A stretch of DNA of 64,000 nucleotides from a virus, in IMG/VR virus record IMGVR_UViG_3300028920_000043, positions 1-64,000 of that record; one strand, written 5' to 3'. Positions 23,159 through 31,596 of this stretch are shown here, one piece after another. Every line of letters begins with the position of its first letter. Within the stretch, counting starts at the first letter, position 1. Below the pieces are notes generated by a model. That model was not told where the DNA came from, searched no databases, and saw only the letters and a list, made by a program, of their open reading frames with translations. The position numbers and the translations under genes are program-made.

Positions 23159-23362
23159 TTACTCATTCCGACCAACACTCCTACCATGCTCATCTTGCCA
23201 CCATTCTGTTGAAGAGTGTTCTGCCTGTAAGTATTCCGAAACATCGTACTCCAATGTTTCCAAGACATCCATTACATTGGTATTGGTCTCTTCAGCATAG
23301 GTAATTATACTTTCACTGATCTTCTTAATCATATCCTTTTTATTAATGTCTTTCGCCACCAT
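23159..23362 (-). CDS. Small hypothetical protein
   Basis: 67 residues with GAGGAGGC-type Shine-Dalgarno before ATG at 23362. Helical and acidic (VMDVLETLEYDVSEYLQAEH), ending TEWWQDEHGRSVGRNE. It lies just upstream of palindrome copy 4. No family recognised. Confidence 0.55.
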   Translation of the reverse strand: MVAKDINKKDMIKKISESIITYAEETNTNVMDVLETLEYDVSEYLQAEHSSTEWWQDEHGRSVGRNE

Positions 23363-23387
23363 TGTTCTGCCTCCTCAAAATAAAATA

Positions 23388-23579
23388 TTAATGAAAATCA
23401 AAACCAAGGATTGCTGCGTCATTCAAAATCATGTTATTGTAAGCAATGATTTCTTTCTCAGTACAATCCTTGAAGACTTCTTCTTCTGCTTTATTGTACT
23501 GATCTGAAAAATCAATATGATTCTCATCCACGCTTATCCTGCTAAAGATTTCCTTTTTAATATCTGCAGGACTTCTCAT
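23388..23579 (-). CDS. Small hypothetical protein
   Basis: About 63 residues from the ATG at 23579, placed after GAGGAGATATAAA; the first ATG at 23594 is itself part of the Shine-Dalgarno. Helical and acidic, ending in a hydrophobic LNDAAILGFDFH. No family recognised. Confidence 0.55.
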   Translation of the reverse strand: MRSPADIKKEIFSRISVDENHIDFSDQYNKAEEEVFKDCTEKEIIAYNNMILNDAAILGFDFH

Positions 23580-23638
23580 TTTATATCTCCTCAAAATAAA
23601 ATGAATGTTTACGCGCCGGGTACGCGGGTTTATTGATC

Positions 23639-23881
23639 TTACAGAAACTGAATGTCTGTCATCTTCTCAACAATGTCCAGGAAAGAAATAGCGTCCTGTT
23701 CAGTTTCAAAATCATAGGACGTCTCCCTACCACTCTCTTCGTGATAGTGAGCAACTACATATGTAAACTTTCCATCATCATCATACTCCACTATGGTACT
23801 TATGCATCCTTCCTTCTCGCGCTTGCATACCATCCGCGCCTTTCCAATCGCTTCCAATTCATTCTTTTTCTCAAACAACAC
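23639..23881 (-). CDS. Small hypothetical protein, GTG start
   Basis: 80 residues from a GTG at 23881 seven nt after GGAGGTGAA. A helix-rich N-terminus with two Cys is followed by a strand-rich stretch (GKFTYVVAHYHEESG) and a terminal DAISFLDIVEKM helix. It is the first gene after the long gene-free stretch. No family recognised. Confidence 0.55.
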   Translation of the reverse strand: MLFEKKNELEAIGKARMVCKREKEGCISTIVEYDDDGKFTYVVAHYHEESGRETSYDFETEQDAISFLDIVEKMTDIQFL

Positions 23882-24731
23882 AATTCACCTCCTCTAAAAA
23901 ATGTTATATGGCTGTCTCATCAGTACCGCGGCACCACCCGCGATATATGAGCGCCCAAACAAGCGCGCTCATTTCAACAAGAAGGATTTGAAGTATTTCT
24001 TTTTCCTATTCAACAGGTATCCGATAACGCCTTCAACGTTTCGGTGATCAGGAATCCTTGTTGTAATACGTCCAGGCTGAATTGACTTACATGGCTAACA
24101 TGATGATTGCTGTCCGTGACCGCCGCGCCGATCACAATTAAATCTTCTTCGCGGTTTATTTTGAATCATCATAAAACGCCAACGCTCGACCTACTCACAC
24201 CAAAATGCCGCTCTCACTTTCTCGTGGGTGCTTTCGCATCATTCAAAACAAGGCTTGCTAATCCAACCCCTGCCCGACCTTGGAGGACGTGTCCCTATTC
24301 TAGTCTCCTACTTCCTTACTCGCCGTTGTCAATGTATTGTGGGCCGCGCTTACCCAATCGCTTCGCTTCGCGTTTTTTGCCATCGGCATTTATTGACAAC
24401 CATCAGCTTTGGTTTTCAGATTTCGATACCGTCCAACTTCGTCTAGCGCTGTCCGCCGCGCTGCATCGAGCAACTCCCAACTTGGCTTTGTGTTTTTAAT
24501 GTGCGTTTTCCGCGCCGCTTGCACTTGCGCGCTCGCCTTGTCTTCGTTGCTTATATTGTTGTCAATGATCACCTTCCCGCTTCAATATAATCATACCTTG
24601 TAAATGAACTAGATCCACCTTAAAATCATAAAAATTTCCGGACATAATAATAATGTATAATGAAAATATTAGGAATTTCTTCCTAAAATATTCTATATAA
24701 ACAGTTAGGACAAAATACCGGAATTTGAAGG
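23882..24731 (-). ncRNA. Gene-free 850-nt structured region, candidate large noncoding RNA
   Basis: No convincing gene is found on either strand, although the genome is otherwise packed. Local GC is higher than in neighbouring genes. Inverted repeats include an 8-bp ATGAGCGC/GCGCTCAT hairpin (23947-23972), a GTTGTCAAT (24325-24333) that can pair with ATTGACAAC (24391-24399) and recurs at 24560, CGCGG/CCGCG at about 23927-23942, and TGCC/GGCA at about 24378-24388. The upstream 130 nt (about 24600-24731) are very AT-rich and hold a palindrome at 24665-24692, so a promoter there is possible. An origin of replication is the main alternative. Confidence 0.4.
24665..24692. repeat. AT-rich palindrome
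   Basis: AATATTAGGAA and TTCCTAAAATATT flank TTTC, giving a near-perfect stem of about 10 bp. It lies between the end of the primase-like gene and the structured region. Could be an operator or an origin-melting element. Confidence 0.6.
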
Positions 24732-24756
24732 AAAAGGTGTGTTTTCACACCTTTTT
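24732..24756 (-). terminator. Intrinsic terminator ending the replication module
   Basis: AAAAGGTGTG and CACACCTTTT flank a four-base loop, and a run of T/A lies on both sides, so the stem can end transcription in either direction. On the minus strand it overlaps the stop codon of the CHC2 gene and separates the replication genes from the structured region. Confidence 0.75.
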
Positions 24757-25371
24757 AGATACCCGTGTTTTTCGGGTGTTTTGACGTGTTTTGCCGCGTT
24801 TGGGGACGGGATCATACATACCAAATATAGCACGGGAATACTGTAGGAATCGCCGCACTCGCTTGGGAGTTACTCTCATGGATTCAAATAAGTCTTCCAC
24901 CTCCTCCAACAAGTATAAGTATATCGAACCAAGATAATATCCTACTCTCTTCTCATGCTTTACATACAGTTTCAATACTTCTTGGATTACTTCATGTTTC
25001 AATGTCTCTTGGATTTCATTGTAGTAAGTTTTGATAGGCTGGTATTCTGGATACTCTGATTTCTCTACTTTCAATAAATCATCTTTTGATATCTTGACGC
25101 CTGCCCACTTTGCGGCCTTTCTCAATGCATCCTTGAATTCCAATCCATCCTTTATCTGAATTAGATTTATTACATCACCACGCTTGCCGCATCCAAAGCA
25201 ATTGAAACGAGAACCATCCGCAAAGATAGAAAACGATGCTTCCGCTTCTTGATGGAACGGGCATCGTATCTTCTGCTTGCCAGCGTTTGATTTTATCTCT
25301 ATGCCGTAGCGCTCAAGGGCTTGGATCACTGACAAGCGATCCTTGATTCTTCTTATTTGATTTTCTAACAT
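24745..25371 (-). CDS. CHC2 zinc-finger primase-like protein without TOPRIM
   Basis: 208 residues. The N-terminal 100 residues are a DnaG-type zinc-binding domain: IRCPFHQEAEASFSIFADGS, FNCFGCGKRGDVINL (CHC2 Cys/His ligands), followed by the helical segment FKDALRKAAKWAG. The catalytic TOPRIM domain of DnaG (EGxxD) is missing; the second half is a helical region and a basic tail. It may work as the initiation-site reader of a split primase or as a partner of the DnaB gene next to it. It ends inside the terminator hairpin. Confidence 0.7.
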   Translation of the reverse strand: MLENQIRRIKDRLSVIQALERYGIEIKSNAGKQKIRCPFHQEAEASFSIFADGSRFNCFGCGKRGDVINLIQIKDGLEFKDALRKAAKWAGVKISKDDLLKVEKSEYPEYQPIKTYYNEIQETLKHEVIQEVLKLYVKHEKRVGYYLGSIYLYLLEEVEDLFESMRVTPKRVRRFLQYSRAIFGMYDPVPKRGKTRQNTRKTRVSKKV

Positions 25372-26855
25372 TAGTCTTCTGAAGCAAAGGAATCGTCATC
25401 TTCAAATAATTGTTTCTCAATATCTTTTTCCAAGGAGTCTGCATCAGCTTTCTTCAGCTCCTTATCCACTCCCAACTTCGCGTTTACTTCTTCGTCTTTC
25501 AATATATCAGGACCGACCAAGTTAGTTGAGAAACGCTGTTGCGTGAATCTACCCTTCAAACATATATCTCCACCACGATTCTTTGCCAGGCCTATATTAA
25601 CCAATCCGGATGGTCTATGTGCCTCTCCTACGAATAACCATGGCATTGCATCCGCTGTTCTTTCTGCAATAGATGTCTCACTGAAATCATCCATTAAATA
25701 AAACCCACCACGATCCCGCGCTCTTCGTTTACCGTCCCTACTGATCTGCCATGCTGACAATATCGGTATTCCTTTTCCTTCGTTGAAGCTCAATGCCAAC
25801 TCTTTTGTATCCTCTAATAATCCTGACTGTTCATAACGCTTGTTCCCTGTTACCTTTTTGGGAGCTACCAACTGCAAATAATCAATGAATACCGCATCAA
25901 TGTTTATTGAGTAATGACAATAGTTCAGCATATCGCGTATAGACCATACTGTCGTATTTGCTGGTGCTTGCCATATGATAAACTTACCACGTTTCATATC
26001 CATCCAACTTCTTATTGTTCTCTTATATCTTTTATATTCCTTCGGCATCAATTCGCCTTTACTCAATCGTGAATAATTGACACCAATCGTTCTTTGTCTT
26101 ATATAGTTTGAATGACAGCACTGTAGCCTTCGCTTCACTTGATCCTTGGTCTCTTCCAATGTTACAAATAAAACATTATGGCCTTCCGCTACAGCATTGC
26201 GTGCCACATTAATCATGGTAGTTGTTTTTCCTTCAGATGTGAACGCTCCCAGTAGCCATAGATTACTCGGATATAATCCTCCTGTAAGATTATCCCAAAG
26301 CTGAATACCGGTCGGTATGTGTTTCTTATGTTGTTTAAGCAGATCTTCATACTCGTCTATACTATTTACAAAGTCATCATCTGTATCTATCAATTGATCT
26401 TCTTGTGGAGACTGTCCCCGAATATCCATAAGCCCCTCGGTCATTAACCGCTCAGCCTTATCCGGATCCTTATCCTCCTCATTAGCCATTACTACTTCAT
26501 AAAGTTTCTTATTGATTAAGCGCCGTTTGTATTCTCGCTTAAGCGCATCAAGTAAAAACTCAAACTGATTACTTGACAGCTCGTCTATCTTTGCCAGCTC
26601 TGTGAAAAAGATAGTCAGCTTCTCACGCGTCTTTGGCTTCTTTATCGTTCCCAAATACGTCTCGAAACTTTCAAGATCCATATGCTTACCTGTACGCCTG
26701 TGGTAATTTCGGATCTTATTGAATACCGCTCTTGCTATCTTTGAATAAAAATACTTTGAGCTTATTCCTTTTAATCCTGCTAACCGATGGGGTTGCTCCA
26801 ATAATCCAAATATTATTTGAAGCTCTATCATCGTGAAGTCGTGTTCATCCGCCAT
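25371..26855 (-). CDS. dnaB: Replicative DNA helicase, DnaB-like
   Basis: 494 residues. A helical N-domain (about 1-150) is followed by the RecA-like motor: Walker A GAFTSEGKTT at 203-212, LFVTLEETKDQVKRR, Walker B-type DAVFIDYLQLVAP, LSAWQISRDGKRRA and the SIAERTADAMPW to GLAKNRGGDI segment typical of DnaB motif 4/arginine finger. The last 45 residues are charged. It unwinds DNA at the fork. The stop and start with the CHC2 gene share one base at 25371. Confidence 0.93.
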   Translation of the reverse strand: MADEHDFTMIELQIIFGLLEQPHRLAGLKGISSKYFYSKIARAVFNKIRNYHRRTGKHMDLESFETYLGTIKKPKTREKLTIFFTELAKIDELSSNQFEFLLDALKREYKRRLINKKLYEVVMANEEDKDPDKAERLMTEGLMDIRGQSPQEDQLIDTDDDFVNSIDEYEDLLKQHKKHIPTGIQLWDNLTGGLYPSNLWLLGAFTSEGKTTTMINVARNAVAEGHNVLFVTLEETKDQVKRRLQCCHSNYIRQRTIGVNYSRLSKGELMPKEYKRYKRTIRSWMDMKRGKFIIWQAPANTTVWSIRDMLNYCHYSINIDAVFIDYLQLVAPKKVTGNKRYEQSGLLEDTKELALSFNEGKGIPILSAWQISRDGKRRARDRGGFYLMDDFSETSIAERTADAMPWLFVGEAHRPSGLVNIGLAKNRGGDICLKGRFTQQRFSTNLVGPDILKDEEVNAKLGVDKELKKADADSLEKDIEKQLFEDDDSFASED

Positions 26856-26865
26856 TGTTGTTTTC

Positions 26866-29295
26866 CTATTTCTTCGTCTTTACGATTCTATTATCTTTCC
26901 ATTCAGCAATCTTATCTCCCCAGTTCCGCATAATCTCAATATCAATCTCTAACGGAACTATCAACCAAGGAAATTCGAACTGCTCCATCTCTTCCTTCAG
27001 CATTTTACAACACCACTTCACTTCGTTTTTTGGCACATCCAATACCACCGAATCGTGAATAGTAAATACTAATCGTGATTTCTTTTTCTCTTTCTGTATT
27101 CGTAATATAATTCTATCTAGAGCCATCAATGTAATATCAGATGCTGTTGACTGAATTACATGATTAACTGCCATCCGTTGAGCCTCTGCTCGTTTGAACT
27201 TATTATCTGATCTAATATCAGGCAAGCGCCGTCTGCGTCCGAATAAACTGGAAACATAAATCTTCTCTTTAACTGTCCTATGAATACGTCCGATATATCT
27301 TTTTACTCCTGCATAACGCACAAAGTAATCTCGTCTGAATTGCTCAGCGCGGTCCACTGATATCTTAAGACTCTGGGCTAATCCTCTTGCCTGCCGTCCA
27401 TAGTTTAATCCGAAACTGACCGCGCCCTTCGCTTCCTGTCTCTGATCTTTTGTTACTTCATCATACTCAACGTTGAACATAGCCGCCGCGGCCATTCTAT
27501 GAGCATCCAAGCCCTCTTTATAGATCTTAATCAATCTCTCATCCTTCGCGGCGCATGCCATTATCCTCAACTCCAATTGAGAATAATCAGCATTGATTAT
27601 GTAGTTCCCTTCACGCGGCCGCACCATCCTCTTGATTTCTTTGTCTCGCGGAAAGTTCTGACTGTTCGGCTTCTCCGAGGACAGCCTACCCGTTACTGTC
27701 TTGCATAAGTTATAAGTGGTATGGACTCTACCATCCTCACCACGCCAATCAAGTGCTGGCCCTATATAGGTCGAAAGCATTTTATTTACTTTCGATAATT
27801 TTATAAGAAGTGTAATTAGTTTTGGATATTTATTCTGAAATAATTTTAATGCCTCAACTGATGTTGAAGGCAATCCAGAATCCGTTCTGTGCTCTGGAGA
27901 CTCAGGACACTTCAGTTCCTTATAAATCAAATAGCGCACTTGCTGATCCGAGTCAGGATTAAAGCGCTTCTTGAAATGCATTCCAGTTCTTTTAACCGGA
28001 TCCAAATGCCACAGCATGGACTGTGCTCTCTTCTGAGCTAACGAATACTTTCTAGTTAATCTTGAAATGTGATCCACGTCCAATTCAATGCCAGTCAGTT
28101 CCATGAATCCCAATGCTCTACTTGCCGGCATCAATATGTCACTCATTACTCTGAAGAACTTCTTGTCCACAGACAATGCCTTAAGCTCTAGTTCCAGTAT
28201 CCGAAATGTAGCATCAACATCTGCACAGTTATAACAAAGTAATTTATCTTCAGGTACCGAATCCAATCGGTCCTTATAGGGCTGGAGCTCCTCATCATAA
28301 TTTCCCATATCCGTATATAGTCGCGCTAACTGTTTCAAGCTAGGCATTGCATAAGTCTCATCCATCAAGTAATGCCCAAGCTGTGTATCCCATTGACAAT
28401 ATCCAACCGTCACTCCAAACTTGAAAAGATACTTACAATCGAACTGCGCGTTATGCCCTACCAACTTTCCTTTTCGTTTCTTAAAAAATAAATTCAACCA
28501 GCGAAGTCTTTTCTTGTAGGACAAAGCGCCGATAGTTGATTTCTTCAATAAGAATCCTGTGCCTGTTCTGGATTTCGTGGAAAATGCAATAGATAATAAT
28601 CTGGCTCTGCTTGCAAGGGGATCCAATCCTACAGTTTCTATGTCAAACGTTATCCAATTCTCTTTCCTTACCAATTGAACTAAGAAACGTTTTACTTCCG
28701 CATCGGATTCTAATATAGTATAGTTTCTCTTTCCCTGTGTCGCTTGTCCTTTTCCTGTTTGTAAGTAACGCTTCACCAACTTCAAATCTTTTATTACTGA
28801 ATCCTTAGCAGACGCATTATACAAAAGATATGCCGGATGAAATGTTGCAAATAATTTAGCGCCTTCAAACGTTCCGAGATCCTCCAATCGTTGTTTTGAA
28901 ATCCCAGTACGGCCTGTCAGTGCTTGTAAAGGAGTGTCTCCTAGCATCACTACCACTTTCGGTTTATAATCTCTGATTTCTTTTTTCAATCTGTCGAGAC
29001 ACGCCTTGATTTCTTTTTGCTTTGGTTTTCTATTATTCTCTGGTCTGCATGCCACCGCATTTGTAATATAGATCTTGGAAAGATTGAACTTCAGTTCCTT
29101 TATTAATTTTTTCAACATGTTTCCTGCGTCACCGATGAATACCTTTCCTTTAATGTCCTCATTCTTTCCCGGAGCTTCCCCCACAAACATGATGTCTGGA
29201 TGATCCGTGCATCCGCGTCCTTGAATATTAGGAGTCTTACACGTCTTATATAAATCGCACTTCATACAATCTGATCTAACATCTATGAATGGCAC
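26866..29295 (-). CDS. Uracil-DNA glycosylase (family 4/5) - DNA polymerase I fusion
   Basis: 809 residues, GTG start at 29295 with AAGGAGA. Residues 1-180 are a 4Fe-4S uracil-DNA glycosylase: Cys10/13 and Cys83/99 in the family spacing, GEAPG at 39-43 and HPA at 153-155. Next comes a DEDD 3'-5' exonuclease (FDIETVGLD, GHNAQFDCKYL, CADVDATF). The C-terminal half is a family A polymerase with NADYSQLELR (motif A), KGAVSFGLNYG (motif B) and FTIHDSVVLD (motif C). Such UDG-PolA fusions occur in some phages (SPO1-like polymerase). The UDG part could remove or read uracil during synthesis. The main replicative polymerase here. Confidence 0.93.
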   Translation of the reverse strand: MPFIDVRSDCMKCDLYKTCKTPNIQGRGCTDHPDIMFVGEAPGKNEDIKGKVFIGDAGNMLKKLIKELKFNLSKIYITNAVACRPENNRKPKQKEIKACLDRLKKEIRDYKPKVVVMLGDTPLQALTGRTGISKQRLEDLGTFEGAKLFATFHPAYLLYNASAKDSVIKDLKLVKRYLQTGKGQATQGKRNYTILESDAEVKRFLVQLVRKENWITFDIETVGLDPLASRARLLSIAFSTKSRTGTGFLLKKSTIGALSYKKRLRWLNLFFKKRKGKLVGHNAQFDCKYLFKFGVTVGYCQWDTQLGHYLMDETYAMPSLKQLARLYTDMGNYDEELQPYKDRLDSVPEDKLLCYNCADVDATFRILELELKALSVDKKFFRVMSDILMPASRALGFMELTGIELDVDHISRLTRKYSLAQKRAQSMLWHLDPVKRTGMHFKKRFNPDSDQQVRYLIYKELKCPESPEHRTDSGLPSTSVEALKLFQNKYPKLITLLIKLSKVNKMLSTYIGPALDWRGEDGRVHTTYNLCKTVTGRLSSEKPNSQNFPRDKEIKRMVRPREGNYIINADYSQLELRIMACAAKDERLIKIYKEGLDAHRMAAAAMFNVEYDEVTKDQRQEAKGAVSFGLNYGRQARGLAQSLKISVDRAEQFRRDYFVRYAGVKRYIGRIHRTVKEKIYVSSLFGRRRRLPDIRSDNKFKRAEAQRMAVNHVIQSTASDITLMALDRIILRIQKEKKKSRLVFTIHDSVVLDVPKNEVKWCCKMLKEEMEQFEFPWLIVPLEIDIEIMRNWGDKIAEWKDNRIVKTKK

Positions 29296-29314
29296 TTACT
29301 GTCTCCTTCGGATA

Positions 29315-29360
29315 GAGCTAGTTGGTTAGCTTTCATGCGTGAAAGCTTTTGAACTAGTTC
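29315..29360. repeat. Dispersed parS-like palindrome, copy 5
   Basis: The fullest copy: GAGCTAGTTGGTT, perfect core AGCTTTCATGCGTGAAAGCT, TTTGAACTAGTTC. It lies 20 nt upstream of the polymerase start and touches the last codon of the clamp-loader gene (stop at 29359-29361). Confidence 0.9.
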
Positions 29361-30219
29361 ATTTCGTAGATTGCTTGATCTTTGCAAAGCACGCGAGCAA
29401 TTGAAGCAGTCGATTTGTTCCCAAACTCATTCTATAATCTGCTTCCGCAACATGAATAAGCATCTTTGGATTCTTGAGCGTCAGCACTTCCCTGTGTAAC
29501 TGATTCAAAATCAAATCCGGATCGCTCGCGTTCTTATACACGAAGGATTGGAACGCGGCAAACGTCATCTTCAATAACTCCTTGTCCGACTCCACGTCTT
29601 TATTGTACCCGGACTCGACCAGATTGAGGGCTCTGCGTAAACTGCCGTTTGCTTTTTTCGCAATTCGCTTTACTTGATCCTTCGCAATTCGTTTTTCTAG
29701 ATTTGGATTCACCCTCTTCCACAAATACACAGCGATGTCTCGCTCAGCCAGATCTTCAAAATGGAACTGAGCGCATCGGTCACGGATCGGTGGTATGATC
29801 TTCTCCAGATAATTCGTTGACAGAATGAAGCGGCACGTTTCATAATAGTCTTCCATGACTCGCCGCATTGCTGTCTGTGCGTCTCGTGTCAACGCTTCGA
29901 CTTCATCCAGGAAGATGATCTTCGGTTTGTCGCTGCCCACCGTTCTCGCCTTCGCGCGCTGTTGCACCAGTCCCCGAATAACATCAATGCCGCGGTCACT
30001 GGATGCGTTCATATCATAGAAGTTCGATTTGTAATTCTCTCCGAATATCGTTCTGCCTATGATATGCGCTACCGTTGTTTTCCCAACACCAGGACTTCCA
30101 TAGAAAAGTAGATTGGGAATTTCTCCCTTCTTCTTTATCATCAATCGTATTTTCTTAATGATGTCCTGATGACCCCCGACCTCATCAAATGTCTTGGGTC
30201 TAAATTCCTCTGTAAGCAT
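29359..30219 (-). CDS. Clamp loader, RFC small subunit-like AAA+ ATPase
   Basis: 286 residues. LTEEFRPKTFDEVGGHQDI is the RFC box II-like start, followed by Walker A GSPGVGKTT, Walker B PKIIFLDEVEAL, sensor 1 FILSTNY and the IRDRCAQFHF arginine-finger (SRC-like) motif. It is closer to archaeal/eukaryotic RFC-S and T4 gp44 than to DnaX in pattern. With the PCNA-like clamp upstream it loads the clamp on primed DNA. Good AAAGGGG Shine-Dalgarno. The 5' end overlaps the previous ORF by 79 nt. Confidence 0.9.
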   Translation of the reverse strand: MLTEEFRPKTFDEVGGHQDIIKKIRLMIKKKGEIPNLLFYGSPGVGKTTVAHIIGRTIFGENYKSNFYDMNASSDRGIDVIRGLVQQRAKARTVGSDKPKIIFLDEVEALTRDAQTAMRRVMEDYYETCRFILSTNYLEKIIPPIRDRCAQFHFEDLAERDIAVYLWKRVNPNLEKRIAKDQVKRIAKKANGSLRRALNLVESGYNKDVESDKELLKMTFAAFQSFVYKNASDPDLILNQLHREVLTLKNPKMLIHVAEADYRMSLGTNRLLQLLACFAKIKQSTK

Positions 30220-30773
30220 TTTAACCCCTTTCCTATCCTGTACTGGTATCGTATAAAGCCACGCGCCGGTATTGGGCGTACTCCAAATGCCAAGAACTCA
30301 TAAAACCATTCCGGTGACTTCTTATGAAGAATCTTCTCATCCAAATACATCAGAAGATTTTCATTTCGTATCTTATCGATGTTTGACGCCATCCAATTAA
30401 ATAAAAGCAATGGTGGTGGTTTCTTGTCAAGTAAATATTTAAGAACTGACTGCCTATCTTTGCTTTTGAATACTGTATTCAAACACTCAAATATATCTAC
30501 TGACTCTCCCCACTTATTATGCTCCATTACTGAAATGCTTTTTGGAAGACGTTTCAGCTTCTCACGATTCCGCACAAGCAAGACAACATTCATCTGCGCG
30601 TTCTCAATGATCCACTTGATGTCCTTGGCATTTATTTTCAGGTCATCACAATCTACAAACCATCCTTTTACTTCTATGATGGAACGCAGACGAAAGACAT
30701 CCTTCCGGAATGCCGAAAGACGTTTGAATCCCTCCGGCATTTTATGATCACCCACTATTATCTTTACGCTCAT
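30141..30773 (-). CDS. Unknown protein between clamp and clamp loader
   Basis: About 210 residues from the ATG at 30773 (ATGA with the clamp stop; the ATG at 30779 is two codons earlier). SVKIIVGDHK, NVVLLVRNREKL and FVDCDDLKINAKDIK suggest an alpha/beta N-half; the C-half is helical (SVLKYLLDKKPPPLLLF). The layout and location recall delta/HolA-like or gp62-like second clamp-loader subunits, but no motif proves it. The C-terminal 26 codons overlap the clamp-loader gene in another frame. Confidence 0.55.
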   Translation of the reverse strand: MSVKIIVGDHKMPEGFKRLSAFRKDVFRLRSIIEVKGWFVDCDDLKINAKDIKWIIENAQMNVVLLVRNREKLKRLPKSISVMEHNKWGESVDIFECLNTVFKSKDRQSVLKYLLDKKPPPLLLFNWMASNIDKIRNENLLMYLDEKILHKKSPEWFYEFLAFGVRPIPARGFIRYQYRIGKGLKCLQRNLDPRHLMRSGVIRTSLRKYD

Positions 30774-31582
30774 TCCCAAGGCCTCTTCACTGGCTCATTG
30801 ACAATATAGACAAATCTGCATATCCCATCCTGTCCCTTGATATGCATTGCCGTTCTATTGAGAAATCGAATCTCAACCGACTCACCACTTATGCATCCCA
30901 AAGTTTCTGCCAGACCAAACTCATAGTATGAATCTGTGTCTGAGCATTGAAGCTTTCCAAATAACTGAGTGATGGTGTCATTATCCCTTCTGATCACCAC
31001 GCTCAACTTTCCTTTCGATTCAAGGAAATGAAACGACTGCTTGCCGATTGCATCCGAGTCGCTTATCAATGCCTTCATGCTGGAAACCGGAATGATCAGC
31101 TTGTCTGATTTCTTGAAATTCAACTCCCCTACCTTTTTAGTTTTCAGAATAAGGGGCTCATACTGCAAGGGTGCCGCGGCTATATGACTATCAATCTGGT
31201 CTTCTTTGTTGATAGTCAAATCTGCACGCTTGCCCTTCTGCCCTATGGACAAACGAGAGCCGCTTAGTTTCAAATAAACCTTTCCTTCAAATCTATCCAG
31301 TATCTTTTGCAGATAATCGATTCCCGGAACAGGAATATGACCATCGCCGACCGTCTCCGCTTTTAGTGAGACATTAAACACCACAACTCCCTGAACACAA
31401 ATACCGAACGTGCTCAGCATACCCTCCCCGATATGCAATAAGCAATCCGATATGACACCAGAGACCGAGATCTTGCTGAAGAACTTTTTGAGATCAGCAA
31501 CATCTGCTGTTGCCTTAAGCTCTTCGCGTGCCGATGTGGTTTTCTTTTTTACAACCTTCTTCTTTGTTTTCTTTTTGACCAT
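30770..31582 (-). CDS. PCNA-like sliding clamp
   Basis: About 270 residues from the ATG at 31582 (TTG at 31591 is a longer alternative). After a lysine-rich head (VKKKTKKKVVKKK) there is a two-domain clamp-like architecture: LKKFFSKISVSGVISDCLLH, VYLKLSGSRLSIG, then KSDKLIIPVSSMKALISDS, KLSVVIRRDND and a late SGESVEIRF with a C-terminal IVNEP segment. Gene order clamp - unknown - RFC-like - polymerase supports the call. It tethers the UDG-PolA polymerase to DNA. Confidence 0.7.
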   Translation of the reverse strand: MVKKKTKKKVVKKKTTSAREELKATADVADLKKFFSKISVSGVISDCLLHIGEGMLSTFGICVQGVVVFNVSLKAETVGDGHIPVPGIDYLQKILDRFEGKVYLKLSGSRLSIGQKGKRADLTINKEDQIDSHIAAAPLQYEPLILKTKKVGELNFKKSDKLIIPVSSMKALISDSDAIGKQSFHFLESKGKLSVVIRRDNDTITQLFGKLQCSDTDSYYEFGLAETLGCISGESVEIRFLNRTAMHIKGQDGICRFVYIVNEPVKRPWE

Positions 31583-31596
31583 TACCTTCAATCCTC

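Noticed and set aside
23918-23930. Hammerhead-like CTGATGAG in the gene-free region (minus strand)
   Set aside because: The GAAA element and the pairing stem that should follow are not present in the right order, so a ribozyme is not supported.
24107-24499. Plus-strand ORF of 130 codons in the gene-free region
   Set aside because: All neighbouring genes are on the minus strand, no Shine-Dalgarno is seen, and the translation has no recognisable domain pattern. The overlapping ORF at 24228-24446 looks equally random.
24390-24572. Minus-strand ORF of 60 codons in the gene-free region
   Set aside because: A GTG start without a proper Shine-Dalgarno and biased Ala/Lys composition; better explained by structured RNA or DNA. 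It remains the best coding candidate in that region.
24731-24733. tRNA genes in the gap regions
   Set aside because: I searched gaps by eye for cloverleaf arms and GTTCRA-type T-loops and saw none, but a tRNA scan is needed for certainty.
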